Assembly (NCBI RefSeq): GCF_032854445.1
Contig: NC_088300.1
Span: 73,835,005-73,895,004 of the forward strand
Length of the DNA: 60,000 bases
Reading direction: 5' to 3'
Source: Liolophura sinensis
Lineage: Eukaryota > Mollusca > Polyplacophora > Chitonida > Chitonidae
Position numbers and translations under genes: made by a program. Below, in pieces: positions 50,294-60,000 of this stretch; the stretch's first letter is position 1; the number at the start of each line of letters is the position of its first letter. Below the pieces are notes generated by a model. The model did no database searches. It was not told the origin of the DNA and worked only from the letters and a program-made list of their open reading frames with translations.

Positions 50294-50401
50294 TCATACG
50301 ACCATCCTCAGGTTGCTGGCAGACATTCCAGCATGAGCTGGACCTCAACTCACTGTGATCGCATTGGTGACAGGATCCTGGGTCATTGTGCTGCACCAGG
50401 A
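50294..50401 (-). mobile_element. SINE fragment, copy B
   Basis: Counterpart of 45685-45790, with GCATGAGCTGG where copy A has GCATGAGCTTG. Confidence 0.8.
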
Positions 50402-50459
50402 CCCCACTTTTTGAATAGATAGTCACCCACGTCCTGCTGAGAATACTTTGTCATCAACA

Positions 50460-50875
50460 TACAGCATTCGTTTTAGAATACTTAATCGCGTGCATGTAAT
50501 CATTCAGTTTTAGAATACTTAATCATCTGCATGTAATCATTCAGTTTTAGAATACTTAATCATCTGCATGTAGTCATTCAGTTTTAAAACACTTAATCAT
50601 CTGCATGATGTCATTCAGTTTTAAAACACTTAATCATCTGCATGATGTCATTCAGTTTTAAAACACTTAATCATCTGCATGTAATCATTCAGTTTTAGAA
50701 TACTTAATCGTCTGCATGTAATCATTCAGTTTTAGAACACTTAACCATCTGCAAATAATCATTCAGTTTTAGAATACCTAATCATCTGCATGTAATCATT
50801 CGTTTTGGAATACTTAATTATCTGCATGTAATCCTTTTTCTTTTTAGAATTTTTAATCATCTGCATCTGCATTCA
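50460..50875 (+). repeat. ~37-bp tandem repeat, copy B
   Basis: Counterpart of 45850-46255; the order of the CATGTAATCA and CATGATGTCA variants differs slightly between the copies. Confidence 0.88.
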
Positions 50876-51681
50876 GTTTTACAATGCTTTGTCATCTGAA
50901 AAATCAAGATTCAGTTTAAGAACAGTTTCTTATTTTAATATTGAATACTAGTATCAAATTCTTTGCAGTTTGTCTTCAAAACTCCAACACAAGATATTCG
51001 AGTATACCGTCAACTAAAAGCAGCTATCAGTTTCAGAACAGTTTTGTAGGCGCATATTATCACAATTGCATCTGACAAATCCAAGCACACATATCAACCA
51101 CAAAAACGATTAGAACGGTATTATATCATGCAGCCAACTTTAGATTTTTAAAAGTTTTAACTATGTAAGGATTACAATCAGATAACATTGATTCACTGAG
51201 GCCAATTTCTGATAAAACGTGCATTTTGGCGGAAAACGAGAATAAATTATTTTTCACTGTATGTTATTTGTATATATGCTGCTGCAATCAAATATTATTG
51301 GTAAATATATACATGGTACAATGAACAAAAATGCATATTATAGTAAATGAAAGAGGTACATATGTACATGTATATGTAATATATATTGAGTATAAGCTAA
51401 GTGCTAGCCTTTCTGATAATAAAATTGTGATATTATTGTGTTGAGAAACTGTTTTGTTCAAATAGTCACTTGTGCACAAACTTAAAACTATTCAGAGCCA
51501 CTGAAGACATCTTTAAAAACTCATTGTTTTATTTAAGGTGGCAAGTTGTTCTTTTCATACGCAGAAAAACTCAATTATATTATAGAGTTGCATATGAATA
51601 ACCATCTAATTAGTGAATGTGATATTACTTTCATAGGTTTGCTAGTAGGTTTCATTATTAAACTTCATTAGTTAAATTTAC

Positions 51682-51814
51682 CTTCAACACCTGTCATTTC
51701 CACATGTCTGTTAAGAGCGACAAAGCCTACATCCTGTGTGAACGTCAACATTTGATAAACCTTGACTGGATGAACTCTTGTGTAGCATAACACCAGAACA
51801 TCATGTGTGTCATG
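51682..51814 (-). CDS. Candidate exon of an unidentified gene, copy B
   Basis: Counterpart of 47073-47205 with the same splice sites and an open frame; one visible non-synonymous difference (VLCY here, VFCY in copy A). If the duplication is an assembly artefact this is an allele of the same exon, not a paralogue. Confidence 0.4.
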
Positions 51815-52069
51815 CTGATTCACATTTACAGGTTAGCACAGTAGTACATGTAATATATAGTGAGGCATGGGACAGCATTGCACTAAATCGTGTAGTTTAT
51901 TACAGTCTTATTTTCCAGTCTAATTAAGCACATTTTATAATGAAAGTGACGTTCGAACTGTAATTTGATGTCAAACGCCTTCAGGTCTGTCAAGCTTTTC
52001 ATTGACCTTATGAAGAGACTACAGCGGTATATTATTCTGTGCAAATTGTAAACATGAGACAAAGTATGA

Positions 52070-52300
52070 CAGGTCCTCGCTGGTTCAGACGCTGAAGCGC
52101 AGACTCACTGTGACCGTCAGGCCCTTAGTCGAGGAGATTGCGTGTTCGAATCCAGCTCTAATGGGTCTGGATTTGGCTTTACGTCAGAAAGTTTGTCAGA
52201 GACTTGGTGGTTTGCTCCTTGCACCCTGGTTTCTTAGACCCACTAACGTGATCGCCGTCATACTTAGTGAAAAGATCATGAGTAAGGCATTTGACACCAA
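52070..52300 (+). mobile_element. SINE, diverged family, copy B
   Basis: Counterpart of 47461-47690 with a handful of substitutions and a one-base deletion near its end. Confidence 0.72.
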
Positions 52301-52538
52301 AGTTTGTTGATATTTGGGGAGCACACAATTGAAGTGAAGCCAAACGCAACTGACAAGTGTGTGTATACACTCTATATGTTATTTAACTGAGTTAGGGGGG
52401 AAAGATTGGTTGTAGGTCTAGTGAATGAAATGTTAGCCTGCCAGTCATTACATAGCCTCCATTCTCGGAGAGTAATTCTCAGTAGTTGCTGCCTCCATTG
52501 TCATCGATGCGTTCATGACTCTCGCAGACGCTGCTCAC

Positions 52539-52619
52539 CTGTGTAGTCTTGCATGAAGTTTCTTGGACACCATTTCTCTTCCACTAAGTCCAGTATGACG
52601 TCTGTCACACGTGAGAAAA
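52539..52619 (-). CDS. Candidate short exon, copy B
   Basis: Counterpart of 47930-48010, identical over the exon with the same CACAG|GTGAGC donor. Same doubts about the acceptor. Confidence 0.3.
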
Positions 52620-52698
52620 CTCATCAGTAACTCGCCAAAGGGCAGTTACATGGTTTATTCGTGGTCTTCCGGCTTTAGCTCCTTCCACTCATATATCT

Positions 52699-53550
52699 GG
52701 GCTCCAGTTATGCTTTGGACAGGTAATTTGCGGATTCCTCTGATCCCACTGTACGTTGGTCCTTGTTGACTAAGTGATCGATGTTTCCCTCTGTCATTCC
52801 GGTTTCCTTCACTCATAAAACTGGATGGCTTTGGACAGGTAATTTGCGGATTCCTCTGATCCCACTGTACGTTGGTCCTTGTTGACAATAAGTGATCGAC
52901 GTTTCCCTCTGTCATTCCGGTTTCCTTCACTCATAAAACTGGATGGCTTTGGACAGGTAATTTGCGGATTCCTCTGATCCCACTGTACGTTGGTCCTTGT
53001 TGACAATAAGTGATCGACGTTTCCCTCTGTCATTCCGGTTTCCTTCACTCATAAAACTGGGAGGCCATGGACAGGAAATTTGTGGATTCCTCTGATCCCA
53101 TTGTACGTTGGTCCTTGTTGACAATAAGTGATCGACGTTTCCCTCTGTCATTCCGGTTTCCTTCACTCATAAAACTGGATGGCTTTGGACAGGTAATTTG
53201 CGGATTCCTCTGATCCCATTGTACGTTGGTCCTTGTTGACAATAAGTGATCGACGTTTCCCTCTGTCATTCCGGTTTCCTTCACTCATAAAACTGGGAGG
53301 CCATGGACAGGAAATTTGTGGATTCCTCTGATCCCACTGTAGGCGGATCCTTGTTGACAATAAGTGATCGATGTTTCCCTCTGTCATTCCGGTTTCCTGC
53401 AGTCATAAAACTGGGAGGCTATGGACAGGAAATTTGTGGATTTCTCTGATCCCACTGTAGGTGGGTCCTTGTTGACAATAAGTGATCGATGTTTCCCTCT
53501 GTCATTCCGGTTTCCTGCAGTCATAAAACTGGGTGGTCATGGACAGGAAA
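52699..53550. repeat. 118-bp tandem repeat, copy B, complete
   Basis: About seven 118-bp units as in 48090-48978, here followed by unique sequence (GGAAATCTGAGTGGTCGATG at about 53546 onward). The order of unit variants (CATGGACAGGAAATTTGTGG versus TTTGGACAGGTAATTTGCGG) differs from copy A. The final units have GGTTTCCTGCAGTCAT in place of GGTTTCCTTCACTCAT. Confidence 0.95.
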
Positions 53551-53819
53551 TCTGAGTGGTCGATGATTCACTCGGAGCGTCCCAGTTTACTCGACCCATA
53601 ATATTGACCACCGTCATAGATATAAGTAGAAAAATCTCTGCTCTGAACTAAAGTTTTTTTGCTGTTAGATAAAGACTAGATAATGAATTTAAGTCAATAA
53701 GTTCTGTCGTACATCTATGTAAAATTCCTAGCTCTGAAATATAGGAACTTTCCAGGAAACACTCTCAAATAAAATGGTTAACTATACTTGACTACTATTT
53801 TCTCATGGCGAGGTCTTAA

Positions 53820-53832
53820 CCCTCTAGAGCCC
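53820..53832 (+). repeat. piggyBac left terminal inverted repeat
   Basis: CCCTCTAGAGCCC, directly after TTAA. It contains the palindrome CTCTAGAG. A near-palindrome GGGGTCACCCATGACCCC follows at 53835-53852. Confidence 0.96.
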
Positions 53833-54184
53833 ACGGGGTCACCCATGACCCCAGTATATGTCCATATATTGTGCTAATGTTTTCTGATGAACAAGATAGT
53901 TTTTGTATTTAAAGCCTAGTGTTCCACTCATGACCCACGTTTAGTTCAAAATCTTGACACCAGAGGCCTCTTCTGCATTTCCTGTCACATCCAACATGTC
54001 TGCCCCCATGTCTGGGTGACCTCAACACATGTGTCGACAGAATTGTTGCTGAAACCCCGTCGAAAGGTAGGTATCCTTCACAGTAAATTGATAATTGCTA
54101 AGGTAAATCAATTGTAGATAAGTACATACTGTAAAATATATTGCTTGTTTACTATTTGTACGGAAAGTGTCACTTTGATTGTTG

Positions 54185-54200
54185 GGGTCATATATGACCC
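54185..54200. promoter_or_regulatory. Subterminal palindrome, left side 1
   Basis: GGGTCATATATGACCC, a perfect 16-bp palindrome followed by ATTGG. The same palindrome plus ATTGG occurs in inverted orientation at the right end (57013-57028). Possible transposase-binding site; inference. Confidence 0.6.
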
Positions 54201-54224
54201 ATTGGTCTGACCGCATGGATGTGT

Positions 54225-54240
54225 GGGTCAAATATGACCC
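54225..54240. promoter_or_regulatory. Subterminal palindrome, left side 2
   Basis: GGGTCAAATATGACCC then ATTGG, a one-base variant of the palindrome at 54185, spaced 40 bp from it. Confidence 0.55.
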
Positions 54241-54702
54241 ATTGGGTTTTTGCATAATTGAAAGCAATGATATGTATTTCTAAACTACTAGCATAAAGAA
54301 CGTAGTTTCTTTGCAGGGGGTGCTTCGCTTACTTTTATTGTTTGCTTTGGTATTTTTTCACGACACAATTACGGTAATTAGGCCGATATGACGCCATTCA
54401 GTTCAGTATGATCAGGGGTGGAATGATGCGTATTCGGTGTAAACCACAAAATTTGGCAAGTAACTTACGGCTTTTCGGGCCATAGATTACAGTGGGACAG
54501 GGAGTGACTTCTAGCTCTGGCAGACCGAAAAGCTCCGTTAAGCCATCTTAACATGGAAAGCACAAAAATCTTTTTCAGTTTCCCGACCTATGCTGGGTTT
54601 CTCTCACAATACGTTACTAAGATGATACCTTTACTGGCTATTCGTGTGCGATAGGAGAATTCCCTGTTTAAATAACGTGCTTTTAATTTTGTTTACAGTA
54701 CA

Positions 54703-56475
54703 ATGGCTAAGCGTCATCAAGACCGCTTAAACATCAGAGATGTTTTGGACATGCTGGATAATGATGATAGTGACATTGACGATGGAGACGACAGTAACAG
54801 TGATGAAGATGATGAATACGTAGTACCACAGTCAGATAATTCCAATGCTGAGGACACAAGTGATGATGATTTGAGCAAGGAAGAGGACACACCGCTATCC
54901 TCTCTGGCCACTTCAAAAAAGGATCGTAGGCAGTACAGATGGATGAAAAAGGACTTTGACCCACCAGATTTAACATTCACAGGTGATCCATTGTCACAGC
55001 CCGTACTAGACGCAAAAGGCCAGCCTCAAACTCCCCTGCAGTATTTCCGTAGATTTATTACGTACGACATGATTGAGACAATAGTAGTATTCACCAATCA
55101 GTATGCAGTACAGAAATTTGGGAACTCCGTGAATACAACGGTGAAAGAAATCGAACAAATACTTGGAATTGTAATCCGGATGGGCCTTGTTCAAATGTCC
55201 GGGATCCGTGTATACTACGAAGAAGATACTCGATATGGTCCAGTTGCAGATGTAATGTCAAGGAATAGACTTCAACTCCTACTAAGGTCTATTCATTTTG
55301 TCGACAATGAAAGCGCATCTGAAGATGTCAAGACAGATAAATTGTGGAAGATTCGACCCTTTCTTGAGAAATTTCGTGCACAGTGTCTGCTGGTAATCCC
55401 AGAGGAGAAACAGTCCATTGATGAAATGATGGTGCCATTCAAGGGCAGATTCAGTCACATAAAACAGTATCTCCGGGGAAAGCCCAACCCTTGGGGTTTT
55501 AAAATCTGGTGTCGCTGCAGCATAGATGGTATGCTGCATGATTTTGATGTTTATCAGGGAAAATCTGCAGATCGCGGACAGATCAGCGAGCTTGGTGTCG
55601 CTGGCGACGTTGTCCGGAAATTAGGTGAAACGCTACCACGTCACAAAAACTACAAAGTATTCGCGGACAATCTCTTCACCTCAGTTGAGCTACTGGAGAA
55701 AATGCAGAAAGATGGGTTTCAGTATACTGGGACTGTTAGGGCCAATCGTCTTAGGGGGTGTGAGTTGATGTCTGAGAAAGAGCTGAATAAGTCAGGACGT
55801 GGCTCTTTTGATTTCCGAGTAGAACAGAAAACTAACATTGTGTGTGTTCGTTGGATGGACACAAAGATGGTGACACTGATGTCAACCTCTGCGGGCATTC
55901 ATCCCCTTGATAAGGCCAGAAGATGGGATAAGTCAGCAAAGGAACACAAAGATGTAAACAGGCCCTTTATCGTGAAGGAGTACAACAGTAATACGGGAGG
56001 GATTGACCTTTTGGATTCTTGTACCGCTCGGTACAAGTTTTCTCTAAAGGCTAGGCGATGGTACATGTATCTATTCTGGCATTTTATCCAACTAGCTGTC
56101 ATCAATGGTTGGCTATGGTATCGTCGCGACTGCAAACAGCTTGGTATTGAGAAGCCACTAATCCTCAGAAAATTCCAAGGAAGAGTTGCAAGCGGGCTAG
56201 TATCTGTAAACGCAGCCAGGAATCGTGGCAGACCAGCCGCTGAACAAAGTCCCAGTTCAAGACCGACAAGTCCCGTGCCACACCCACCAAGAAAGGTGCG
56301 TCTACATCCGAACGACGATGCTCGTAAGGACCAGTATGCACACTGGCCTGTGAAGATTGACAAACGCCGCCGTTGTGCCGTGTGCCAAATAAAAACTGAC
56401 ACTAACTGTGAAAAATGCTTGGTTCCCGTTTGCTTCACAGAGAACAGAAATTGCTTCAAAGAGTTCCACGCATAA
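54703..56475 (+). CDS. piggyBac transposase, intact
   Basis: A 590-aa DDD transposase that excises and inserts the element at TTAA sites, acting in the nucleus. It has an acidic, low-complexity N-terminus (about 19-62), the DDE_Tnp_1_7-type core, and the catalytic aspartates D240 (in SIDEMMVPFKGR), D322 (in FADNLFTS) and D435 (in GGIDLLD), with D438 as the fourth conserved aspartate. The C-terminus is a cysteine-rich zinc-binding domain (C558, C561, C569, C572, C577, C584, H589) typical of the family, needed for binding DNA ends. Length is normal. The ATG at 54703 is the first in frame; TTTGTTTACAG just upstream (to 54698) resembles a splice acceptor, so a 5' intron is possible. No stop or frameshift interrupts it. 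The nearest known class is the PGBD4-like piggyBac transposases. Confidence 0.95.
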   Translation: MAKRHQDRLNIRDVLDMLDNDDSDIDDGDDSNSDEDDEYVVPQSDNSNAEDTSDDDLSKEEDTPLSSLATSKKDRRQYRWMKKDFDPPDLTFTGDPLSQPVLDAKGQPQTPLQYFRRFITYDMIETIVVFTNQYAVQKFGNSVNTTVKEIEQILGIVIRMGLVQMSGIRVYYEEDTRYGPVADVMSRNRLQLLLRSIHFVDNESASEDVKTDKLWKIRPFLEKFRAQCLLVIPEEKQSIDEMMVPFKGRFSHIKQYLRGKPNPWGFKIWCRCSIDGMLHDFDVYQGKSADRGQISELGVAGDVVRKLGETLPRHKNYKVFADNLFTSVELLEKMQKDGFQYTGTVRANRLRGCELMSEKELNKSGRGSFDFRVEQKTNIVCVRWMDTKMVTLMSTSAGIHPLDKARRWDKSAKEHKDVNRPFIVKEYNSNTGGIDLLDSCTARYKFSLKARRWYMYLFWHFIQLAVINGWLWYRRDCKQLGIEKPLILRKFQGRVASGLVSVNAARNRGRPAAEQSPSSRPTSPVPHPPRKVRLHPNDDARKDQYAHWPVKIDKRRRCAVCQIKTDTNCEKCLVPVCFTENRNCFKEFHA

Positions 56476-56739
56476 ATCAGAGATGTGCATATCCTCTGTC
56501 TTCTATAAATATGAGAAAACGCGTTAAATTTGTAAGTTAAAAGCCAATAACAGTTTGGAGAAAATTCCTGTATTACATATCTCCAGAATTCTTTGTTATT
56601 TTTATTCCTCATTGCGGAAGACTGGGGAGGTGAAGGAGATTGGGTCTTACTGTGCACAAAACTTGCCTGGTTTCATATTTGACAACTCACTGATAGCTGG
56701 CTTTTAAGAATAGAGAGAGCGGAAAATGTTACTGTCATG

Positions 56740-56745
56740 AATAAA
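56740..56745 (+). terminator. Polyadenylation signal of the transposase gene
   Basis: AATAAA 265 bases after the stop codon and inside the element; it is the best-placed signal for 3' end formation. Confidence 0.55.
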
Positions 56746-57012
56746 GAGTTTGAAAATTACTTGTATTGTCTTTTTTCCAGTCAATGCTTGAAGTTAAGCG
56801 TTAGCATTAACAGCATTTCAGTTATATTACGATGAAGTCGATTTTTGGTATGGTGGGCATCTGTTACCTCCCCAACTGAGGCAATAGCAGCTCCAAAAGT
56901 TCTTTAGTTGACCGGTGACTCAATGGACAAAGGATCCAGGATATTCTGGCCCCAAAACGGATGACCTATCCGTAAAGCTACCGTTGCCGGGTTATTTCTC
57001 CAAAATCCCAAT

Positions 57013-57028
57013 GGGTCATATATGACCC
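57013..57028. promoter_or_regulatory. Subterminal palindrome, right side
   Basis: GGGTCATATATGACCC, preceded by CCAAT, so it mirrors the left-side site at 54185-54200. It lies about 135 bp from the right end, whereas the left one is about 365 bp from the left end. Confidence 0.6.
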
Positions 57029-57149
57029 AAAATAAGAAACAAGGTTAAAAGGTCATTATCTGAAAAAATGGAACTGATACCATATAATGATCCTAAACCA
57101 AAGCCCAAACAAGTTGGAACGTATTTTTCCTGCTTCCCGAAATATGTCC

Positions 57150-57162
57150 GGGCTCTAGAGGG
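57150..57162 (-). repeat. piggyBac right terminal inverted repeat
   Basis: GGGCTCTAGAGGG, exact reverse complement of the left repeat, followed directly by TTAA. Confidence 0.96.
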
Positions 57163-57166
57163 TTAA

Positions 57167-59059
57167 TGACAGGGATCTTAGACCAGTCTCACAGTTGTAG
57201 CCCTATTTATAACCTCCGTTTTGTAATGCCATAGAATGAGCTGTCTGTCAGGATGTTGGTTTTGATTATCGCCTCTGTCAAGAGAAGCAAATGGATTATA
57301 GCACCTGCTTGTTCAAAAATACTCACCAACTAACGTTTGATAAGAGTCTGTAAGTACAAGAGCTTTGTAGATGGACATATACATGACGACACTCAGTATA
57401 CATACTCAGCATTTAATCCACAGACCATTAGCTATATATTACACATTATGTTGGAAAGGGTTAGGCATCAGTCAATAACAAAGAAAAATAAAAAATAAAA
57501 ATTAACATACTTTACCAAAAAAATATTATGATTTGTATGGTTTATGATTTGTTCTAAAAGAATGGCAGGCTGTAGTGACTCACATACAGTGCCTGTTTTC
57601 TCTTTTACGTCTTTTGTCTCATTCTTGAAATTTGAGTAAGTCCCAAAATTAAAAAAACATACCAGAGTTATTTCTCCCACACATTAAAATAGGAGATGTT
57701 AACGATATCTCGGTTATATAGAACCTATACCTAGCTCTTTATAAAGAATAAGTATATTGGATACATGTACGGGTAGCGGGTTCACGCCTTCAGTTCCTGT
57801 CTTGAGGCCGGTTTGATTTACGTCGCCTATAACTGTAAGAAAGTCTTAAGTCTATAATCTTAAATCGAGTGAAGATTATTCTGAAAGAAAATGAACAAAT
57901 CGAGTAGGCCTATGCACAGGTATATATTTTGTTGATTTCTCCGCTCCCGTAGCTGCTGGAGCTTAGGCGACAACGTTCGTGGATAGTTTGCACAGCTTCA
58001 CATTCGTTTAAGACAAGTTGCCTCCCTTGAATATGGTGTTGCACATGGAAGGTTCAGTGATTATCACGGAAATTTCTTCCCCAATTAAAACTGGCCGCAA
58101 TCGATAGTGCACAATTCGTGAGAATGCCGTTCAACAATGATGAAAGAATAAATGAAAAGAATATTAAAAATAAGAATCACCTGGCATGAATCATGAGACA
58201 GCTAGAAGTAAGCCTAGTTTTCAAAACTTGAAACGAAAATGATTCAGTATCTAGAAAAACTCGAATGCTCTGGAATCTCTGATTTTTTTAGATTACCCGC
58301 AGAATCAATTTAGTCTATTTCTGGTTAATAACATTGTAATCGGAAATGTAAGAGGAAAACTGTACATTTGCCGTTCTGTGTTTATTGTTATCACAGTAAC
58401 GGAATATACATTATCTGAGAACCGCCTTTCACTATGGCAAGATGAGCGCCTTGAGTAGCACCGAGCGATTTACCAGTTCGGGTGTATATGGAACTACAGG
58501 GTTAGGGCAACTTCTTTCAAGTTTTGGGGCGGTTCGCAAACACTGCGATAGGACAGACAAAAAATCCAGATGTGTTTGCTTCTTTTGAGTTCTGTAGCAG
58601 TTTTGCTCAGGCCGCTCAGCTGGTGTTATGATTTGCTCTATTTGCTGTAATTTTCATGCGCCCACGCTAAAGTGAGTTGTATTATTATGTGATGCGGAAG
58701 TCCCCCAGTACGTCCGTCCGTCAGCACAACGTCCCTTGTAAGCCTACTCCAGGTATATTCTATACTTTACATGCTATTCTATACTTTACATCTTATTTCT
58801 TGTGTGTAGGTGTAATTGGGGGAGGCGATGTGTCATACCAGTACTATGTTCGGGAGGCCATTCCAAATGTTTTGCATGTGTAGTTTTTGCAAATGAACAT
58901 GAAGTCTGTCACTATAGCCCATATACATAGAAAAAATGATATAGGACACAGTTATCACAGAAAAAGATGTAAAAAATTCTATAAAGTTTTTAAAGCCGAG
59001 GAGATGAAGTTCAGCACTGTGGATATGGCACGGACAGACAATTTACTGCCACATATGGC
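57167..59059. other. No recognisable gene
   Basis: AT-rich sequence with no recognised gene. Short open frames at 57468-57680 (minus) and 58677-58883 (plus) carry no known domain. Confidence 0.45.
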
Positions 59060-59170
59060 CAAAAGTAAAACAGCACGAGGTGGACTTGAACTCACAACGA
59101 TCTGGCACGAAATTAATTCTTCTGACGTAACTGACGTCTTTCCGCATTGGTGAGAGGCTCCTGAGCATTC
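59060..59170 (-). mobile_element. SINE fragment with internal insertion
   Basis: On the minus strand: GGAGCCTCTCACCAATGCGG and, about 45 bases later, TTGTGAGTTCAAGTCCACCT then TCGTGCTG. In the full SINE these pieces are adjacent, so extra bases lie between them. Head start and tail are missing. Confidence 0.7.
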
Positions 59171-59487
59171 AACTTCAAATTTGTAGGTCTTGTATTTTAA
59201 TATGCAAAAGACATGTTACACCTAAAAAAAACTTCAGGGGAGATTAAGCCCTGCGATTGTTGTGTGCAGTGTGCATATGATATTGTATCCCCTGCAACAC
59301 GTTTCTACTGGGTTCCCTGAAGTGTGTTTCCTGAGTTATCCCCCTTAATCCGCAGTTCTATTTCCGTCCGGCACGGGCACGAGGACAAGCGGTTTACTGA
59401 AAGTGAAAGTTACAGTAACGGTACTTGTAAATCAAGCAACCACATATGTCCACATAGATGCAGGTGGATTTCATTGTGAGGGTCTAA
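59171..59487. other. No recognisable gene
   Basis: Nothing is recognised between the SINE fragment and the non-LTR element. Confidence 0.5.
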
Positions 59488-60000
59488 TGGAGTGAGTGAG
59501 TGAGTGAGTGAGTGAAAGTTTTTCGCTTTCAATAATATTTCAGTTTTATCGCGACAATAAAACGTCAAGTAGTCGATCTACTAAGGATAATTCATTTACT
59601 ATTCAGTCAAAAAAGGACACCAGAAGTCACATAACAAACACAGACGGTAGTTTAAAATCACAGCTTTCCTGCCATGCCAATGGTAGAGAGAAAATCAAAA
59701 AAAGTATCACTTTCTACAGAATTGAAAAGTTCTGAAAGAGAGCTCAAGTGATAAAAGGAATCTCGTACAGGAGCAAATTCGCCACAGTCAAGCAATATGT
59801 GCTTGACTGTGAACCGTTGATCACAAACAAAGCAATGAGGAGCATCTTCTCCTTTTAACAAATACCCATGCGTAGCACGTGTGTGACCGATACGACACCT
59901 CCTCAAAATACAAGAGCGGAGACGATGCCGTGAAAGGGAAGGCGCTGTACCAACAAACTGACGAATATCATGCACTTTGTTGGTTGTCTGGTCATCCCAT
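59488..60000 (-). mobile_element. 3' end of a non-LTR retrotransposon (I/Jockey-type group)
   Basis: On the minus strand: the end of ORF2 (59658-60000), about 140 bp of 3' untranslated sequence, then a (TCAC)n-type microsatellite tail at 59488-59515. Simple-repeat tails are common on non-LTR elements that lack poly(A). The element runs off the window, so its 5' part cannot be judged. Confidence 0.8.
59658..60000 (-). CDS. Non-LTR retrotransposon ORF2, C-terminal part (partial)
   Basis: The C-terminal ~113 residues of the polyprotein, open from the window edge to the stop at 59658. It reads in from WDDQTTNKVHDIRQFVG at the edge and contains CRIGHTRATHGYLLKGE, APHCFVCDQRFTVKHILLDC and an acidic-aromatic tail (SDTFFDFLSTIGM). 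The R-IGHT-TH-YLL pattern followed by C-x2-C-x7-H-x4-C is characteristic of the segment after the RNase H domain in I, Jockey and related clades. An internal GTG or ATG near 59971-59975 is not a real start; the start lies outside the window. No stop or frameshift is seen in the visible part. Confidence 0.85.
   Translation of the reverse strand, partial: WDDQTTNKVHDIRQFVGTAPSLSRHRLRSCILRRCRIGHTRATHGYLLKGEDAPHCFVCDQRFTVKHILLDCGEFAPVRDSFYHLSSLSELFNSVESDTFFDFLSTIGMAGKL

Larger units (their letters stand above)
49179..53468 (+). repeat. Duplicated segment, copy B (right of the gap)
   Basis: Nearly identical to 44712-48978 in the same orientation. The coordinate offset is 4467 at the left end and 4609 from about 51.3 kb on, mostly because a 37-bp unit is present once in copy A (around 45455-45505) but five times here (49931-50115). 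Other differences are single bases (for example TAGCAG/TAGCAT in the candidate exon) and one-base runs. The right flank continues uniquely into the piggyBac element. Confidence 0.95.
53816..57166 (+). mobile_element. Complete piggyBac transposon
   Basis: The element proper is 53820-57162 (3343 bp), flanked by TTAA on both sides (53816-53819, 57163-57166), the piggyBac-specific target duplication. Ends are perfect 13-bp inverted repeats (CCCTCTAGAGCCC / GGGCTCTAGAGGG). It carries one transposase gene (54703-56475), subterminal palindromes on both sides and a polyadenylation signal. All parts needed for mobility that can be recognised by eye are present, which suggests recent activity. Copy number elsewhere in the genome is unknown. 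Confidence 0.96.

Noticed and set aside
55899-56657. 252-codon minus-strand open frame inside the transposase
   Set aside because: Antisense shadow of the piggyBac transposase gene.

Overview
The window looks like a gene-poor stretch of a marine lophotrochozoan genome, most probably a mollusc. The evidence is a tRNA-derived SINE of the kind widespread in molluscs (full copies at 12791-13057 and 41838-42101, plus several fragments), an AT-rich base composition, introns with GT-AG borders, and very dense minisatellites. There is no bacterial-style gene organisation, and no rRNA, tRNA or CRISPR.

Layout. 1-7 kb: a 51-bp minisatellite, a 31-bp degenerate repeat and one likely coding exon on the minus strand (3296-3428, aminopeptidase-like). 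7.8-27.3 kb: three old, diverged tandem copies of one non-coding block (about 7.85-12.8, 14.1-18.5 and 19.2-27.3 kb), each modified by its own insertions (a TCTCG-rich foldback in copy 1; a MITE, two tandem palindromic units and an (AT)n run in copy 3). 27.5-29.8 kb: a 50-bp minisatellite with a 300-bp higher-order period. 33-40 kb: short tandem arrays, SINE fragments and one candidate exon (39439-39607, minus). 42.5-43.7 kb: an intact, intronless coding region for an FMRFamide-receptor-like GPCR. 44.7-53.5 kb: two nearly identical ~4.3-kb copies meeting at a run of exactly 200 Ns, most simply two haplotypes placed end to end by the assembler. 53.8-57.2 kb: a complete piggyBac transposon with TTAA target duplication, 13-bp terminal inverted repeats, subterminal palindromes and an open 590-aa DDD transposase. 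59.5-60 kb: the 3' end of a non-LTR retrotransposon running off the window.

The only complete protein genes seen are the GPCR and the piggyBac transposase. The other coding calls are single exons judged from splice sites and open frame, so their parent genes are uncertain. Many long open frames are artefacts of minisatellites whose period is a multiple of three (51 bp, 27 bp). The items most worth a second look are the probable false duplication around the gap, the intact piggyBac, the unusual GPCR that lacks N1.50 and the TM3-ECL2 disulfide cysteines, the triplicated block, and several palindromic or foldback repeats that fit no family I can name.
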